The notes beneath the pieces are model-generated. The model saw only the letters and a list, made by a program, of their open reading frames with translations, had not been told where the DNA came from and did no database searches. A stretch of 64,000 bases of DNA from Bolinopsis microptera (lineage: Eukaryota > Ctenophora > Tentaculata > Lobata > Bolinopsidae): NCBI RefSeq assembly GCF_026151205.1, contig NC_087084.1:15764322-15828321 (forward strand), in the 5' to 3' direction. Both the position numbers and the translations under genes were made by a program. Each line of letters starts with the position of its first letter. The stretch's first letter is position 1. Shown here one piece after another: positions 1 through 11,672 of this stretch.

Positions 1-668
1 TTAGGTGCCGTGTTAGGTGCCGTGTTAGGTGCCGTGTTAGGTGCCGTGTTAGCTGTCGTGTTAGGTGTTAAATTAGCTGTCGTGTTAGGTGCCGTGTTAG
101 CTGCCGTGTTAGGTGTTATATTAGGTGCCGTGTTAGGTGTTATATTAGGTGCCGTGTTAGGTGTTATATTAGGTGCCGTGTTAGGTGCCGTGTTAGGTGT
201 TATATTAGGTGCCGTGTTAGGTGTTATATTAGGTGCCGTGTTAGGTGCCGTGTTAGCTGCCGTGTTAGGTGTTATATTAGGTGCCGTGTTAGGTGCCGTG
301 TTAGGTGTTATATTAGGTGCCGTGTTAGGTGCCGTGTTAGGTGCCGTGTTAGGGGCCGTGTTAGGTGCCGTGTTAGGTGCCGTGTTATATTAGGTGCCGT
401 GTTAGGTGTTATATTAGGTGTTATATTAGGTGCCGTGTTATGTGTTGTATTAGGTGCCGTGTTAGGTGCCGTGTTAGGTGCCGTGTTAGGTGTTATATTA
501 GGTGCCGTGTTAGGTGTTATATTAGGTGCCGTGTTAGGTGTTATATTAGGTGCCGTGTTAGGTGCCGTGTTAGCTGCCGTGTTAGGTGTTATATTAGGTG
601 CCGTGTTAGGTGTTATATTAGGTGCCGTGTTAGGTGTTATAGTAGGTGCCGTGTTAGGTGCCGTGTCA
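1..668. repeat. 12-bp minisatellite (TTAGGTGCCGTG / TTAGGTGTTATA)
   Basis: About 55 tandem copies of a 12-bp unit that alternates between two main versions. It lies downstream (minus strand) of the last visible exon of the cysteine-rich gene. Because 12 is a multiple of 3, several frames stay open across it, which explains the long low-complexity ORFs here. Read on the minus strand it gives a Thr-Pro-Asn-Thr-Ala-like periodicity resembling the TPNTA peptide of the adjacent exon (near 785), so the array may be seeded by exon sequence. No acceptor is visible at its upstream edge, so I do not call it coding. Confidence 0.9.
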
Positions 669-754
669 GAGGTAAGGGGAAGTTTCATTTGGAATCAAAC
701 AGAAAAGGAATTACTTTAATTTAAAGTAAAGAAGAAGTATATCACATTAAATAC

Positions 755-3700
755 CTCAGTAAGTGCCTCAATCTTGGCAGTATTAGGTGTCTTGATGCAG
801 TTGTAGGTGGGTTTTATAGCAGCATCCGTCTCAGATATCAGCTCACAGGAGAACTTAGCTTTAGGTTTCAGGTTCGTCGTAGGATCAGCTTCGTCGTAGA
901 GACAATCCTTCTCCTCGCTCTTCCCTGCTCTCATAAAGCTAACGTCCTGGAACAATCCGTACACACTGTCCACATCCTGTTTCGTGCACGCTACTCCTTC
1001 ATCAGCTGGGGTGGTTACTAGGTTACTAAGTGGTTACTAGGTGGTTACTAGGTTACTAACGCTACTCCTTCGTCGGCTGGGGTGGTTACTAGGTTACTAG
1101 CTGGTTACTAGGTTACTAACGCTACTCCTTAATAAGCTGGGGTGGGAGGTTAGTTAGTTGTTAAACTTAGTGATCCACCATATCTATCAGTATTGAAACA
1201 TAGGAGGATGAGTGAGGAAGAGAAGTGAAAGGGAAAGTTCCTAAGATCAACGAGGACTTACCGACACACTTCTGCCATTGTAGCTCGTTGACCCCCGCCT
1301 CCTTCATCGTCCCCTCTTCTTCACACGGTAAACAAATTGTAGCTTTCTCATCAGAGTGATCCCCATTCGGACACAGCGTACACTCTGTCAAACCATCTGA
1401 AAGAGGGGCGTTTATTACTAGCTGGTTACTAGGTTACTAGCTGGTTATTAGGTTACTAACACAGCGTACACTCTGTCAAACCAGCTGAAAGAGGGGGCGT
1501 TTATTACAGGTGCTAGATTAAAGTAGAGCTACTAACTAATACTTAAAACTATCATAATAAGCAGGTTGCTACAGTGTAAGGTTATCATAGTGATCATGTT
1601 ACTGTCCTAACGTGTAGTGGTTGTGAGGGCAGAATATGGTTACTAGGTTACTAGCCGGTTACTAGGTTACTAGGTGGTTACTAGGTGACTAACCTGTAGT
1701 AGAGACGTGGTTGTGAGGGCAGAATAAGGTTACTAGGTTACTAGGTGGTTACTAGGTTACTAGGTGGTTACTAGGTTACTTGCTGGTTACTAGGTTACTA
1801 GCTGGTTACTAGGTGACTAACCTGTAGTAGAGACGTGGTTGTGAGGGCAGGATTTGGTTACTAGGTTACTAGGTGGTTACTAGGTTACTAGGTGGTTACT
1901 AGGTGACTAACCTGTAGTAGAGACGTGGTTGTGAGGGCAGGATTTACAGAGCCCCTCGTCACTGTACTCCCCAGCTACACAGATTCTGCACGTGCTGGGT
2001 GTCTCCCACCCGTTCCCCTTCTCGCACAGCACACACTCGCTCTGCTTCTCCGTTAACGTGACTAACGGACTCTCACACGCCTTACAGACTCCGTCATCTT
2101 TATCTTGATCCTCATTATACTCTCCTACCGGACAAGTCTTGCAGGTTTTGGAGTCCACGTACACCGTCCCTAGCTCACAGAGCACACACTCATGCTGCTT
2201 CTCTGTCAAGGTTACCTTGGGACTAGCACATATTGAGCACGTGGCGGTCCCGTCCGCGGCGCTGTAAGACCCGGGCAGACAGTCTACACACTGTATACCC
2301 GTCTGGGAAGGGATTGTTTCTGTCTTTTGTCCCTGGTGAGTGGGGAAATTAGTGAACTAGCTGGTTACTAGGTTACTAGCTGGTTACTAGGTTACTAACG
2401 TGTAGTAGAGAATATGGTTACTAGATGAGTGGGGAACTAAGTGAACGTGCTCTTTTAAAATAAATATAATATCCTTACTAAATCATATAGTTTTAAATAA
2501 GATTCAACAAAAGCAGAACAATGCTAAGAAATGTAATGAGCACGAACCTTAGAACACATGATGCACTCACTCTGCCCTGTTTCGCCGTCAGTGTGGTACC
2601 CTCCTGCACACACTACACACCCCGCATCCCCGGACCCTCTATACATCCCCACTGCACACTCATCACAACCGTCTTTATCAGTGTTGGGGACTTCACCCTG
2701 AGTGGGGGTAGTATCAGTAATATAGAGTATATTATACAGCTGTTACTAGCTGGTTACTAGGTTACTAGCTGGTTACTAGGTTACTAGTAATAAAGAGTAT
2801 ATTATACAGCTGTGGGTTTCTCTTTTAGATTATACATATATATAGTAATATAATAATATATAGAATGGAAGTTTCATTAACCAAGCGCGGTCCTAACAGT
2901 TAATTTTTCGTTTTTGAAAACAAATAACCACAAACCACTGGACAGTCTTCACATGCTGCACTTCCGGCGTTTTCAGAGAATTGCACTCCTGCGCAGGGCT
3001 TGCACGTGGTATCACCTGCTCCTCTGTACTTTCCAGCAGGGCACGCTACGCACACTGTTCTAGCTGCGTTGGGTGCTGTACCCTGGGGTATATTGTGGTT
3101 ACTAGGTTACTAGCTGGTTACTAGGTTACTAGCTGGTTACTAGGTTACTAGCTGGTTACTACGCACACTGTTCTAGCTGCGTTGGGTGCTGTACCCTGGG
3201 GTATATTTGTGAGAAATACTATATTATAGTGTATTATTATTGTGAGAAGAAACGAACAGGTGGTAAATATTATCCTAACACTAACAATATCATGGAACTG
3301 TAAAAATTAATCATAATTAAGATAATTACCATTGGAACTGTAATAATTAATTATAATTAAGATAATTACCTCTACACACTCATTGCAAGCTGCTAGACCG
3401 GTGGTAGCAGCTATCTTAGGAGCCGGACAATCTGCACAAGCGTTCAGAGAGCTGTCTCGGTACCTCCCAGCTTCACAATCCTCGCAATCAGTCCTGTCAG
3501 TATTAGGCACTTTTCCCTGGGGTAGTTCACGCGTTACAATTAGTGAAACACGCGTTACAATTAGTGAAACACGCGCTACAATTAGTGAAACACGCGTTAC
3601 AATTAGTGAAACACGCGAGCTGAAGACGAACACGCAAAACTTATTTATTCAATTCGCTGTTTTCCTTTAAAAAGTATAATAGTCGCTAATCTGTAAAACT

Positions 3701-6700
3701 GAACATGTGTAACGATAGCTAAAGGGTAGAAGGGATAGTACTAGGTATGTAACCATAACAACTATAAAGGTTTGTAACCATAGCAACTAGGTGATATTAA
3801 CTCACGACTTCACACGTTTCACAATCACTCTGGTCGGAGTTAGCGTAGGACAGGAGACCTTCTTCGACACAAACAGTGCACACGGTCAGTCCTTCCTGCT
3901 TCGTAACCTTTCCATCTGCACATAATGTGCACTCTTTTAGACCAACCTCGTAGGTTCCCTGTTTTAAGAGTGGTTATATATTTCACTTTCACTTTCACTT
4001 TCACTAACTGACGTGAATAATCTACAGGATTAATTTTCACTATTTAGAATAGCACTGATTTCCACTATTTCGGATACATCTGATTTCCACTATATAGACT
4101 ATATGATAGCACTGATTTCAAGGCATTTAATTACGATGTTGTAATATTATATGTTATATGCAGTATTGTGATAGTGTTACTCCTCACATATCAACATGGA
4201 AACTAACCTTGGGACAGATGGTACAGATAGCGAGTCCATCTGACTCTGTCACGTGACCAGATGTACAGTCCTTACACTTCCCATCGTAACCATCCTCTCT
4301 GTACTGTCCTGAATTGATATTTACTTACTTTACTACTATTACTGCTTCTACTTCTGCTGTTACCATCCTCTCTGTACTGTCCTGAATTGATATTTACTTA
4401 CTTTACTACTATTACTGCTTCTACTTCTGCTGTTACTAGTACTAGTTACTACTGTTACTAGTACTGTTACTACTACAAACTACTATGTACTAGTTACTAC
4501 TACAAACTACTATCTACTAGTTACTTCTACAAACTACTATCTACTGTTACTTCTACAAACTACTATCTACTAGTTACTACTGTTACTAGTACTGTTACTA
4601 CTACAAACTACTACTTGACCTAGTAGACAGTGAGATACTGCTACATAAGCTGGAGCACTATGGTGTAAGAGGCCTTAGCTTATCCTGGTTTGAGTCTTAT
4701 CTAACTAACCGGAAACAGTATGTTCACGTCAACGGTTGCAGTTCAGAAAAAATGGGATTGGAACATGGAGTTCCTCAAGGGTCCATTCTTGGTCCTATAT
4801 TGTTCATTATTTACATAAACGACCTTGCAAATGTAAGCGATATAGCCCATTATATTTTCTTCGCTGATGATGCAAACATCATCGTTTCTGCCGACACGTA
4901 CACTGAACTGAACATGCGTGCAAACAGAGTTTTAAATACTGTACAGACATGGGTTAAAAACAACGGTCTTAAACTTAATGTAGGAAAAACTAAATACATG
5001 ATATTCACTAACAGATTACCAGAGGATATAAATATTAGTATAGAAGGACAGCGACTAGTGAAAAGTGAACATGAACGATTTTTAGGTGTCATTATTGACT
5101 CAAAACTTAGCTGGAGCCAGCACATTAAACAGTTAAAAACTAAAATATCCAGAAATGCAGGCGTAATGATGAAACTTAAAAGTTCCATTCCGAATAAAGC
5201 TCAAAAAATGCTATACAATAGTTTAATTCAATCTCACCTGTATTACTGCGCTACTGTTTGGGGTACTAAATCTTTAAATTCCATTCAGTCTTTATTCTCT
5301 GCTCAAAAGAAAGCTATTCGCGCCACTGATTCAGAATATCATAACTATTTTTACGACAAAGAAAAACGTAAACTACCATCTCACACAAAATCCATCTTCA
5401 ACAAAATAGGAATTTTAGCTCTTCCTAATCTCATTGCTAAAAGCTGTCTAACTTTGATGCACAAGGTTTATATGGGAGTAGCACCATCGAGTATCTGTAG
5501 TATATTTGAAAAATCACCGCTTAGACAAACGGAAAGGAGAAATCCAAAGTATTTTGAAATTAAGTTCAACAGATTACGGATCACCGATTATAGCATCTCT
5601 AACGTAGGACCGCGATTATATAACAACACGATAAACGAAATAAATAAAATCCTTCCCTTCAACGTACCTAAGTTACAAGATAAGTTTATTAATTCATACA
5701 AGGACAACATTGTACGTTACTTACAGGACAAACAAAAACTTGACCTAGAAAACCTTTCGTGGACGGACAAGAACTTTGTCCTTTACAACTTCTAAACAAA
5801 ATATTAGCAAAATATAACAGCTGTAAGAATCCTAAACGTTAGTGCAGTCAAATAAATGAACTGCGATAATGCATTTGACAGTCAGTCACTGCAATTTATT
5901 CTGCAACTTATTTTTCAATTTTCACTGCCACACTTAGGCTTATCTTGCCTACACATTTTTAAAAAACGAAATTCCTTGCGCACCGCGTACTAAAATTACT
6001 TGGATTTCTACCGCTTTGATAAATGACTACAAGAAGATGGGGAGTTAATATTGTTGATTTATATAATATAGATTATTTATTCTTTAGTGTAGATTAACTT
6101 TATTTTTATATATTTTACCAAGTGTGAAGGATCAACCATACGTTATTGATATTTTTGAAATATTTAACGATAAATTGATATAATAATAAATGATTGTAAT
6201 ATTTTTATTGAGGCACATGCCACCCCATCGCGGGTTTACTACTACTACTACTACTACTACTACTGTACTAGTTACTACTGTTACTTTGCTGGATATTATG
6301 TCTAGGTGCACACATTTATTGAATGTTAGAAAGTTGTTTTAATCAACAGATACTACCCACTAGCTATCAACTATGTAACCTTGGTAACCAACTATTAAGC
6401 AACACATGTAACCTTGGTTACCAACTACTGAGGAACACATGTAACCTTGGTAACCAACTACTGAGCAACACATGTAACCTTGGTAACCAACTATTAAGCA
6501 ACACATGTAACCTTGGTCACCAACTACTGAGGAACACATGTAACCTTGGTAACCAACTATTAAGCAACACATGTAACCTTGGTAACCAACTATTAAGCAA
6601 CACATGTAACCTTGGTTACTAACTATTAAGCAACACATGTAACCTTGGTTACCAACTACTGAGCAACACATGTAACCTTGGTAACCAACTACTGAGCAAC

Positions 6701-9700
6701 ACATGTAACCTTGGTAACCAACTATTAAGCAACACATGTAACCTTGGTTACCAACTACTGAGCAACACATGTAACCTTGGTAACCAACTATTAAGCAACA
6801 CGTGTAACCTTGGTCACCAACTATTGAGCAACACATGTAACCTTGGTCACCAACTATTAAGCAACACATGTAACCTTGGTAACCAACTATTAAGCAACAC
6901 TTACCAGCCACACACGGCTCGCAGGTAAACACGGACATTTTAATCTTGCTATCAAAGAACTCTTTATCTACATCAATCGTCTTTTCAGCACCCTGGAAAT
7001 AATTTGCTTTTAAAACAGCGAAATATTGGTATGCTGGTATCAGCAATTGTGGAAATAAATCAGGATTAACGTTAATCATACTGTAATCAGCTCTAACACA
7101 TAAGAACAGTACACTATCGTGTTACCATGGTTACTAAACAGTACACTATCGTGTTACCATGGTTACTAAACAGTACACTATCGTGTTACCATGGTTACTA
7201 AACAGTACACTATCGTGTTACCATGGTTACTAAACAGTACACTAACATGCTATTATAGTTACTAAACAGTACACTATCGTGTTACCATGGTTACTAAACA
7301 GTACACTATCGTGTTACCATGGTTACTAAACAGTACACTAACATGCTATTATAGTTACTAAACAGTACACTATCGTGTTACCATGGTTACTAAACAGTAC
7401 ACTAACATGCTACTATGGTAACTAACCGCTGGGCACAGAACACAGGATGTCAAATCTGTTTTTGCAGAAATCTTCTCACTTAATCCCACCTTCGTATTTG
7501 GTCCTAATTCCTCACTACAGAGCAGGGCTTCTGTAGCCCCTGTTCCGTCGTTGTAGCGGAGGTAATAGTCACTGGTTGGTGCTGAAAAGAGGAGTTTCTG
7601 TTTCTCATTCTATTGATACTAAATAATTAGCATTATCACCTTTATTTCATGCTCACAAAGTCATTATCTTTCTGATAAGAACCAATTTCTCTTTTTTCAG
7701 CATGTTTCAAATAATTGAACCTAACTATACACTATACACTATACTGAGTACATACACTATACATTATACACTATACACTATACTGAGTATACATTATACA
7801 AGTGATTATTTCCATTCTCACCTACGTACACGTCCAGTTCCGCCAGAAGAAAGGACTTGGAGAATTCTATTCTTTTCACATTTTCAACCGGACTGGACGG
7901 TTTGAAAACATAAGTCTGACTCCTGACACTAGTTCCCGTATTGTCCTGGTCCGTAAGAGCAGGGCTGACCGAGTCAGAGTCACCTATAAGGGTTACTGTA
8001 GCGCCCTTCACTTTTAACACGCACGTACTATCCTCGTACCTGAACAGAAGTAATTACTTAATGTCTCGTGTCGTAGTACCTACTTTTTGAGACTAATAAA
8101 ATTTAACTAACTAAGTGAGATTAACTTAGTGAGAATAACTAAATTTAACTAACTAAATTTAACTAACTAAGATCAGCTAACTAAGTGTAACTAACCCGGA
8201 GAGTGTAGCTGCACATGCTCCTTTTTCCGCCGTCTCATCAGTATCAGAACCACTTGCTTTTGAGGAGTACTCGTCAAAGTTGATGTTCTTGATCACCACG
8301 TCATGCACTTCAACTCCAGTTCCCCAGGTGAAGGGAGCTGTTATACTGTCTCGATAGGTAGATATCACACCGTCTGTTAGTGTCATCTTTTCAAACCGGG
8401 AGGGACGGCAGAACTTCTGTCCGAGGAGGTCCTGGTAGGTACCTGGGGAGGGGTAATCAGACTGTTGTTAAGTGAAATAATATTATTAAATAGAATATAT
8501 TATTTTTAGTAAAGTGAAGTACCCTACGAGACATATTTAAAATGTACGAAAGTCGGTGGTTTTGCGAAGAAAGAAAAAGAAAACGTCTGAACCAGAAGAT
8601 CAAGAAGAAATTGACTTGTAATTTTTCAAATTTCATATTTTATTTTATTGATTTTCTCAAATATTGGGTTTTATTTTTGTAACATACAGACAACATGCAA
8701 TATTCCGTACCTGTTGCTATGGTTACATACCTGTTGCTATGGTTACGTACCTGTTGCTATGGTTACATACCTGTTGCTATGGTTACATACCTGTTGCTAT
8801 GGTTACGTACCTGTTGCTATGGTTACGTACCTGTTGCTATGGTTACATACCTGTTGCTATGGTTACATACCTGTTGCTATGGTTACGTACCTGTTGCTAT
8901 GGTTACGTACCTGTTGCTATGGTTACGTACCTGTTGCTATGGTTACATACCTGTTGCTATGGTTACATACCTGTTGCTATGGTTACGTACCTGTTGCTAT
9001 GGTTACATACCTGTTGCTATGGTTACATACCTGTTGCTATGGTTACATACCTGTTGCTATGGTTACGTACCTGTTGCTATGGTTACGTACCTGTTGCTAT
9101 GGTTACATACCTGTTTCACAAGGTTTGCAGGTGGTGCTAGTGTCCAAGGTGTACGTTCCGGAGACACTGTACTCGCCAGGCGGACACGGAAACTCAGCTG
9201 AAAATAAAAACAAGGTTATAAAAACAATATACTATATACTATATTTAGTTATTTAGTAGTTTAAAAGGTGCCCGGGAATATTAAAGTAAGTAAGATAATA
9301 ACTTGTAGTAATATAAAAGTAAGTAAGATAATAACTTGTAGGAATATAAAAGTAAGTAAGATAATAACTTGTAGTAATGTAAAAGTAAGTAAGATAATAA
9401 CTTGTAGTAATATAAAAGTAAGTAATATAATAACTAATAAGCTAACTTACTCCACAAATGGCCAGCCACTATAACTTCCGCCAGATCCTTGTAGGAGGTC
9501 GTAGTAAGAACGACTGAAGTGGCTGCCGTTCTCAGATCACAAGTAAAAGTGAAGGAGTCTGTGCCGCTACTAGTTGTTGTGTCAGCGGAGCAGGGTTGCC
9601 CATCAGAGTTCCTGCTGCCGGGGGCTTCTTCGAGCAGCTTTATCTCGGCCTGAAATGAATTAGTTGCTATCGTTACTGAGTTGTGTGGATGTGTAGGTTA

Positions 9701-10084
9701 GAATTATTGGAAGACAGATTAACGAAATTAACTATTTCAAAATTGTCAACTAAAAACTACGCAAAAATTATTTGCTATTTTACACGTAGTAACCATAGCA
9801 ACAGGTAGTAGTTGTAGTAGTTACTATTTTACAAAGCCTCACCTCCCAGCCCGCGACATCACTCGTCTCAGTTGGTCCGTACAAGATAATCTTGTAGACT
9901 CCGTATGGTGAGTCAGGCTCTGGCAGAGCTATCCTTAGTTCACAAGAGGCTCCAACAGTGCAGACTGCAGTGTCTAACTTCGTCTCCAGGTTCAGGTCAG
10001 TCAGCTCCGTGATCAATGGGCTGCCCCCTACCTTGAAGACCATAGTGTCGTCGAGCTTGGCTAGGTTGTCGTAACCATCCAACA
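755..10084 (-). CDS. Large cysteine-rich extracellular protein, GCC2/GCC3 (ephrin-receptor-like) repeats, partial
   Basis: Fifteen minus-strand exons chain with concordant phases and GT-AG borders: 10084-9843, 9649-9451, 9197-9111, 8442-8196, 8039-7822, 7581-7427, 6992-6905, 4308-4208, 3958-3806, 3516-3370, 3082-2936, 2697-2548, 2332-1912, 1396-1262, 1005-755. They give about 913 continuous codons. The first exons encode beta-rich, discoidin/galactose-binding-like sequence with few cysteines (for example YGVYKIILYGPTE). From 9197 onward come modules of the form CxxCxxGxYxxxxxxxxCxxC, with CPPGEY, CPVGEYNED and CVAGEYSDEG, typical of Ephrin_rec_like/GCC2_GCC3 domains. Exons of 147-153 bp each carry about one module; exon 2332-1912 carries three. 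It is presumably secreted or an ectodomain. Signal peptide and C-terminus are outside the chain: the first exon enters in phase 1 and the last leaves in phase 0. Domain type is confident; orthology is unknown. Confidence 0.82.
1015..1910. repeat. Minisatellite GGTTACTAGGTTACTAGCT with copies of exon edges
   Basis: A 19-bp GGTTACTAG-type repeat fills the introns around exon 1396-1262 and up to exon end 1912. Fragments of neighbouring exons are embedded in it. The acceptor edge of exon 1005-755 recurs near 1060 and 1120. The acceptor edge of exon 1396-1262 recurs at about 1455-1505. The donor edge of exon 2332-1912 recurs near 1610, 1690 and 1815. The same GGTTACTAG repeat returns at 2350-2410, 2745-2785 and 3095-3160. 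Confidence 0.85.
3095..3210. repeat. GGTTACTAG repeat plus a second copy of the acceptor edge of exon 3082-2936
   Basis: After the exon start at 3082 the intron holds GGTTACTAGCT repeats, then a near-perfect copy of the first roughly 35 exon bases with their acceptor (about 3160-3206). Confidence 0.8.
3534..3617. repeat. 21-bp tandem repeat, 4 copies
   Basis: Units of the type CACGCGTTACAATTAGTGAA, four in a row, begin 18 bp from the acceptor of exon 3516-3370. Confidence 0.85.
4320..4610. repeat. ACT-rich microsatellite with duplicated exon edge
   Basis: A copy of the acceptor edge of exon 4308-4208 (about 4361-4395) is separated from the real edge by (TACT)n-type sequence. ACT/ACTAGT microsatellite then runs up to the 5' boundary of the LINE fragment. 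Confidence 0.8.
4611..6236 (+). mobile_element. 5'-truncated LINE (CR1/Jockey-like), reverse transcriptase C-terminal half
   Basis: Open frame from 4611 through a stop at 5795; the internal ATG at 4752 is not a true start. The sequence begins inside RT motif A (DLVDSEILLHKLEHYGVRG). It continues with motif B GVPQGSILGPILFIIYINDL, motif C FADDAN (near 4860) and a thumb-like region (KYMIF, FLGVIIDSKLSW), then a typical LINE C-terminus. The endonuclease and N-terminal RT are missing. A 3' untranslated part of about 440 bp follows to about 6236. Both flanks are ACT-type microsatellite, so the copy sits inside a microsatellite within an intron of the minus-strand cysteine-rich gene. The reading frame is intact over the surviving 390 or so codons, which suggests a fairly young insertion. 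The exact clade is unresolved. Confidence 0.9.
6237..6285. repeat. ACT microsatellite at the LINE 3' end
   Basis: Runs of (TAC)n and GTACTAGTTACTACTG follow the LINE end and match the type of repeat on its 5' side. Confidence 0.8.
6362..6904. repeat. 33-bp minisatellite with a GTAACCTTGGTAAC core, 16-17 copies
   Basis: The array ends directly at the donor of exon 6992-6905. Each unit contains GTAACCTTGGTWAC, an X-box-like dyad with TT in place of AT, plus CAACTATTAAGCAACACAT. 33 bp is 11 codons, so both strands stay open through it (an 11-residue periodic peptide on the minus strand). I treat that as an artefact because the array begins at a good donor. Confidence 0.9.
7090..7425. repeat. 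About 32-bp minisatellite with GTTACCATGGTTAC core
   Basis: About ten units of AACAGTACACTATCGTG followed by TTACCATGGTTACTA, some replaced by ACATGCTATTATAGTTACT. The array touches the donor of exon 7581-7427. The core read on the minus strand is GTAACCATGGTAAC. Confidence 0.9.
7719..7800. repeat. TACACTATACACTATAC simple repeat
   Basis: Short ACTATAC-type repeat next to the donor side of exon 8039-7822. Confidence 0.75.
8708..9110. repeat. 20-bp X-box minisatellite CTGTTGCTATGGTTACRTAC, 20 copies
   Basis: Twenty near-identical 20-bp units end exactly at the donor of exon 9197-9111. On the minus strand every unit reads CAG-GTAYGTAACCATAGCAA, so each repeats both the real donor (CAG|GTATGT) and an X-box match, GTAACCATAGCAAC. 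Confidence 0.95.
9280..9440. repeat. 28-29-bp repeat, 5 copies
   Basis: Units AAGTAAGATAATAACTTGTA plus GTAATATAA, ending about ten bases from the donor of exon 9649-9451. Confidence 0.85.
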
Positions 10085-11435
10085 CTGTGCACAGAGGGAG
10101 TTTTGTAGAGTTAACATTTCAAGAACACGTTTTTTTATTGAAATACAGTTTATAAGTTATAAATTAGTTACAGCAATAAGAAGAGAAATGTCACTTACTT
10201 TTTTAAAGTAGCCACCAATTTGTCAACTTTTAAATTTCAGGGAAAGATTAGGGAGAGTATTGGGGGGAGGGGGGGGAGGGCGGGGAGGGTGTTGGGGTTT
10301 ATTCAAAGGATACAAGTCTTTTACAGTCGTCTTGTGATTTGAACCAAATATGTGAGCTTCATCTTCCATCCATTAGTATTTAGTACTGAACTAGGAAATA
10401 TAAAATTGCTAAAATGAATCTAAATTCAAACAAAAACATCCAATCAGAGTAAAAGGCAATAACGGTCCGAATATTTGGATAGTCAGTACCGAAAAGATGG
10501 CACCAAAACGCCATGAGTCCCTAACCGCTGCTGCAAACTGAACTGTGAGCAACTTGTCCGATTCTGTCTGTTATATAGACTCCTGGGATGGTCTGCAGAC
10601 CACCTTTACTGAGACCCCTGTGCTCCGCCTGACCTGTGGATGTGCGGACCCCTGTGGATGAGGCGCACACCTTATCGCGTGAGTGTGTGGAGGATGCGGA
10701 GGGGTGTGTGAGTGAGGCGGGAGTAGCAGGAGCTCTCCCAGGAAGAGGTTAACTCTGAACGGGGTAATGGAGGCTGCTACTATTGTAATGGAGGTCAGGA
10801 GGCGCCGTTTTCAGCTCTCTAACTGCTCCTTGTCCTGCCAGAACTGTTACTAACCTGAGTGTTTCTGACGCTTAGCTCAGGTAAAAGGACTGTCTAGGAG
10901 GAAGCATTGTCCAGGGGCTTTGTACTGCAGGGTTATTTTGGAGATCTTGGTTAACTCATAGAACGCTCTGTATTTAAATGAGCACTGCGCGTGTAACCAT
11001 AGCAACTATTAAGCACTGGATTGAGCCCCGTTGTAAAAAGACAATAGCTCTCCGCAGAACCCTGGATCAGGTGAGATAGAGAGAAGGGAGAGGAGGAGGA
11101 GAGAGGAGAGAGAGAGGAGAGAGGAGGGTTCCTTAGTCTGCTGGTTTTAGCCCTGCTCGTTACAACTAATGTCCATAACAAAGTAGCTCGTTCCCAAGTG
11201 CACGTGTGGCTTTAAAGAAGAGCTACCCCGAGCACCCAGGGCCATGTGCAATGTGCATATGCATAGAGTAGCTTGCTAGCTTCCCTTCCAGCTAAATCAG
11301 ATCATTTACAATTTACATATTAATAAGCTGCTAGCTTCCTTGTATGCGGTACTACTAATTATGTAATAACCAGTATAGTACACATAACAGCTCAGGGTAT
11401 TAGTTTAATTGATGGTGATCAGAGCGGAGCATTCT
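10085..11435. other. 1.35 kb upstream of the first recognised exon; no confident coding
   Basis: It contains a G-rich stretch (10258-10300), a possible promoter (10542-10577, minus), a GC-richer block at 10550-10950 and an AG-rich stretch (11085-11130). A short minus ORF from ATG 10514 (MAFWCHLFG...) could donate a first exon ending at CTTTTCG|GTACTG, which would leave the phase 1 that exon 10084 needs. No signal peptide supports this, so it is not called as a CDS. Confidence 0.4.
10542..10577 (-). promoter_or_regulatory. Possible TATA/Inr core promoter, minus strand
   Basis: TATATAA lies at 10577-10571 (minus). An initiator-like TCACAGTT follows about 30 bp downstream and an ATG at 10514. 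It is correctly placed upstream of the cysteine-rich gene. TATA matches are common in AT-rich DNA, so this is weak. Confidence 0.35.
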
Positions 11436-11672
11436 ACCACTACTACTACTAAGCTACTACTACCACTACTACTACTACTAGTACTAATACTACTATTACT
11501 ACTAGTACTACTAGTACTACTAGTACTACTACTAGTACTACTACCACTACTACCACTACTACTAAGCTACTACTAGTACTACCACTACTACTAGTACTAC
11601 TAGTACCACTACTACTACTACTAGTACTAATACTACTATTACTACTACTAGTACTACTAGTACTACTAGTAA
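11436..11672. repeat. ACT/ACTAGT microsatellite, left of PLE fragment
   Basis: Imperfect (ACT)n with frequent ACTAGT palindromes. The same repeat continues at 12688-12965 on the other side of the PLE fragment, so the element split one microsatellite. Confidence 0.9.

Noticed and set aside
1-668. Telomere-like TTAGG repeat
   Set aside because: TTAGGTGCCGTG and TTAGGTGTTATA are not a telomeric unit, and the array lies next to an exon of a gene that continues.
6360-7079. 239-codon minus ORF with an 11-residue period
   Set aside because: Exon 6992-6905 has a good donor at its end; the rest is the 33-bp intronic array.
8648-9256. Three overlapping plus ORFs of 158-202 codons
   Set aside because: Read-through of the 20-bp array; the real gene is on the other strand and its donor sits at the array edge.
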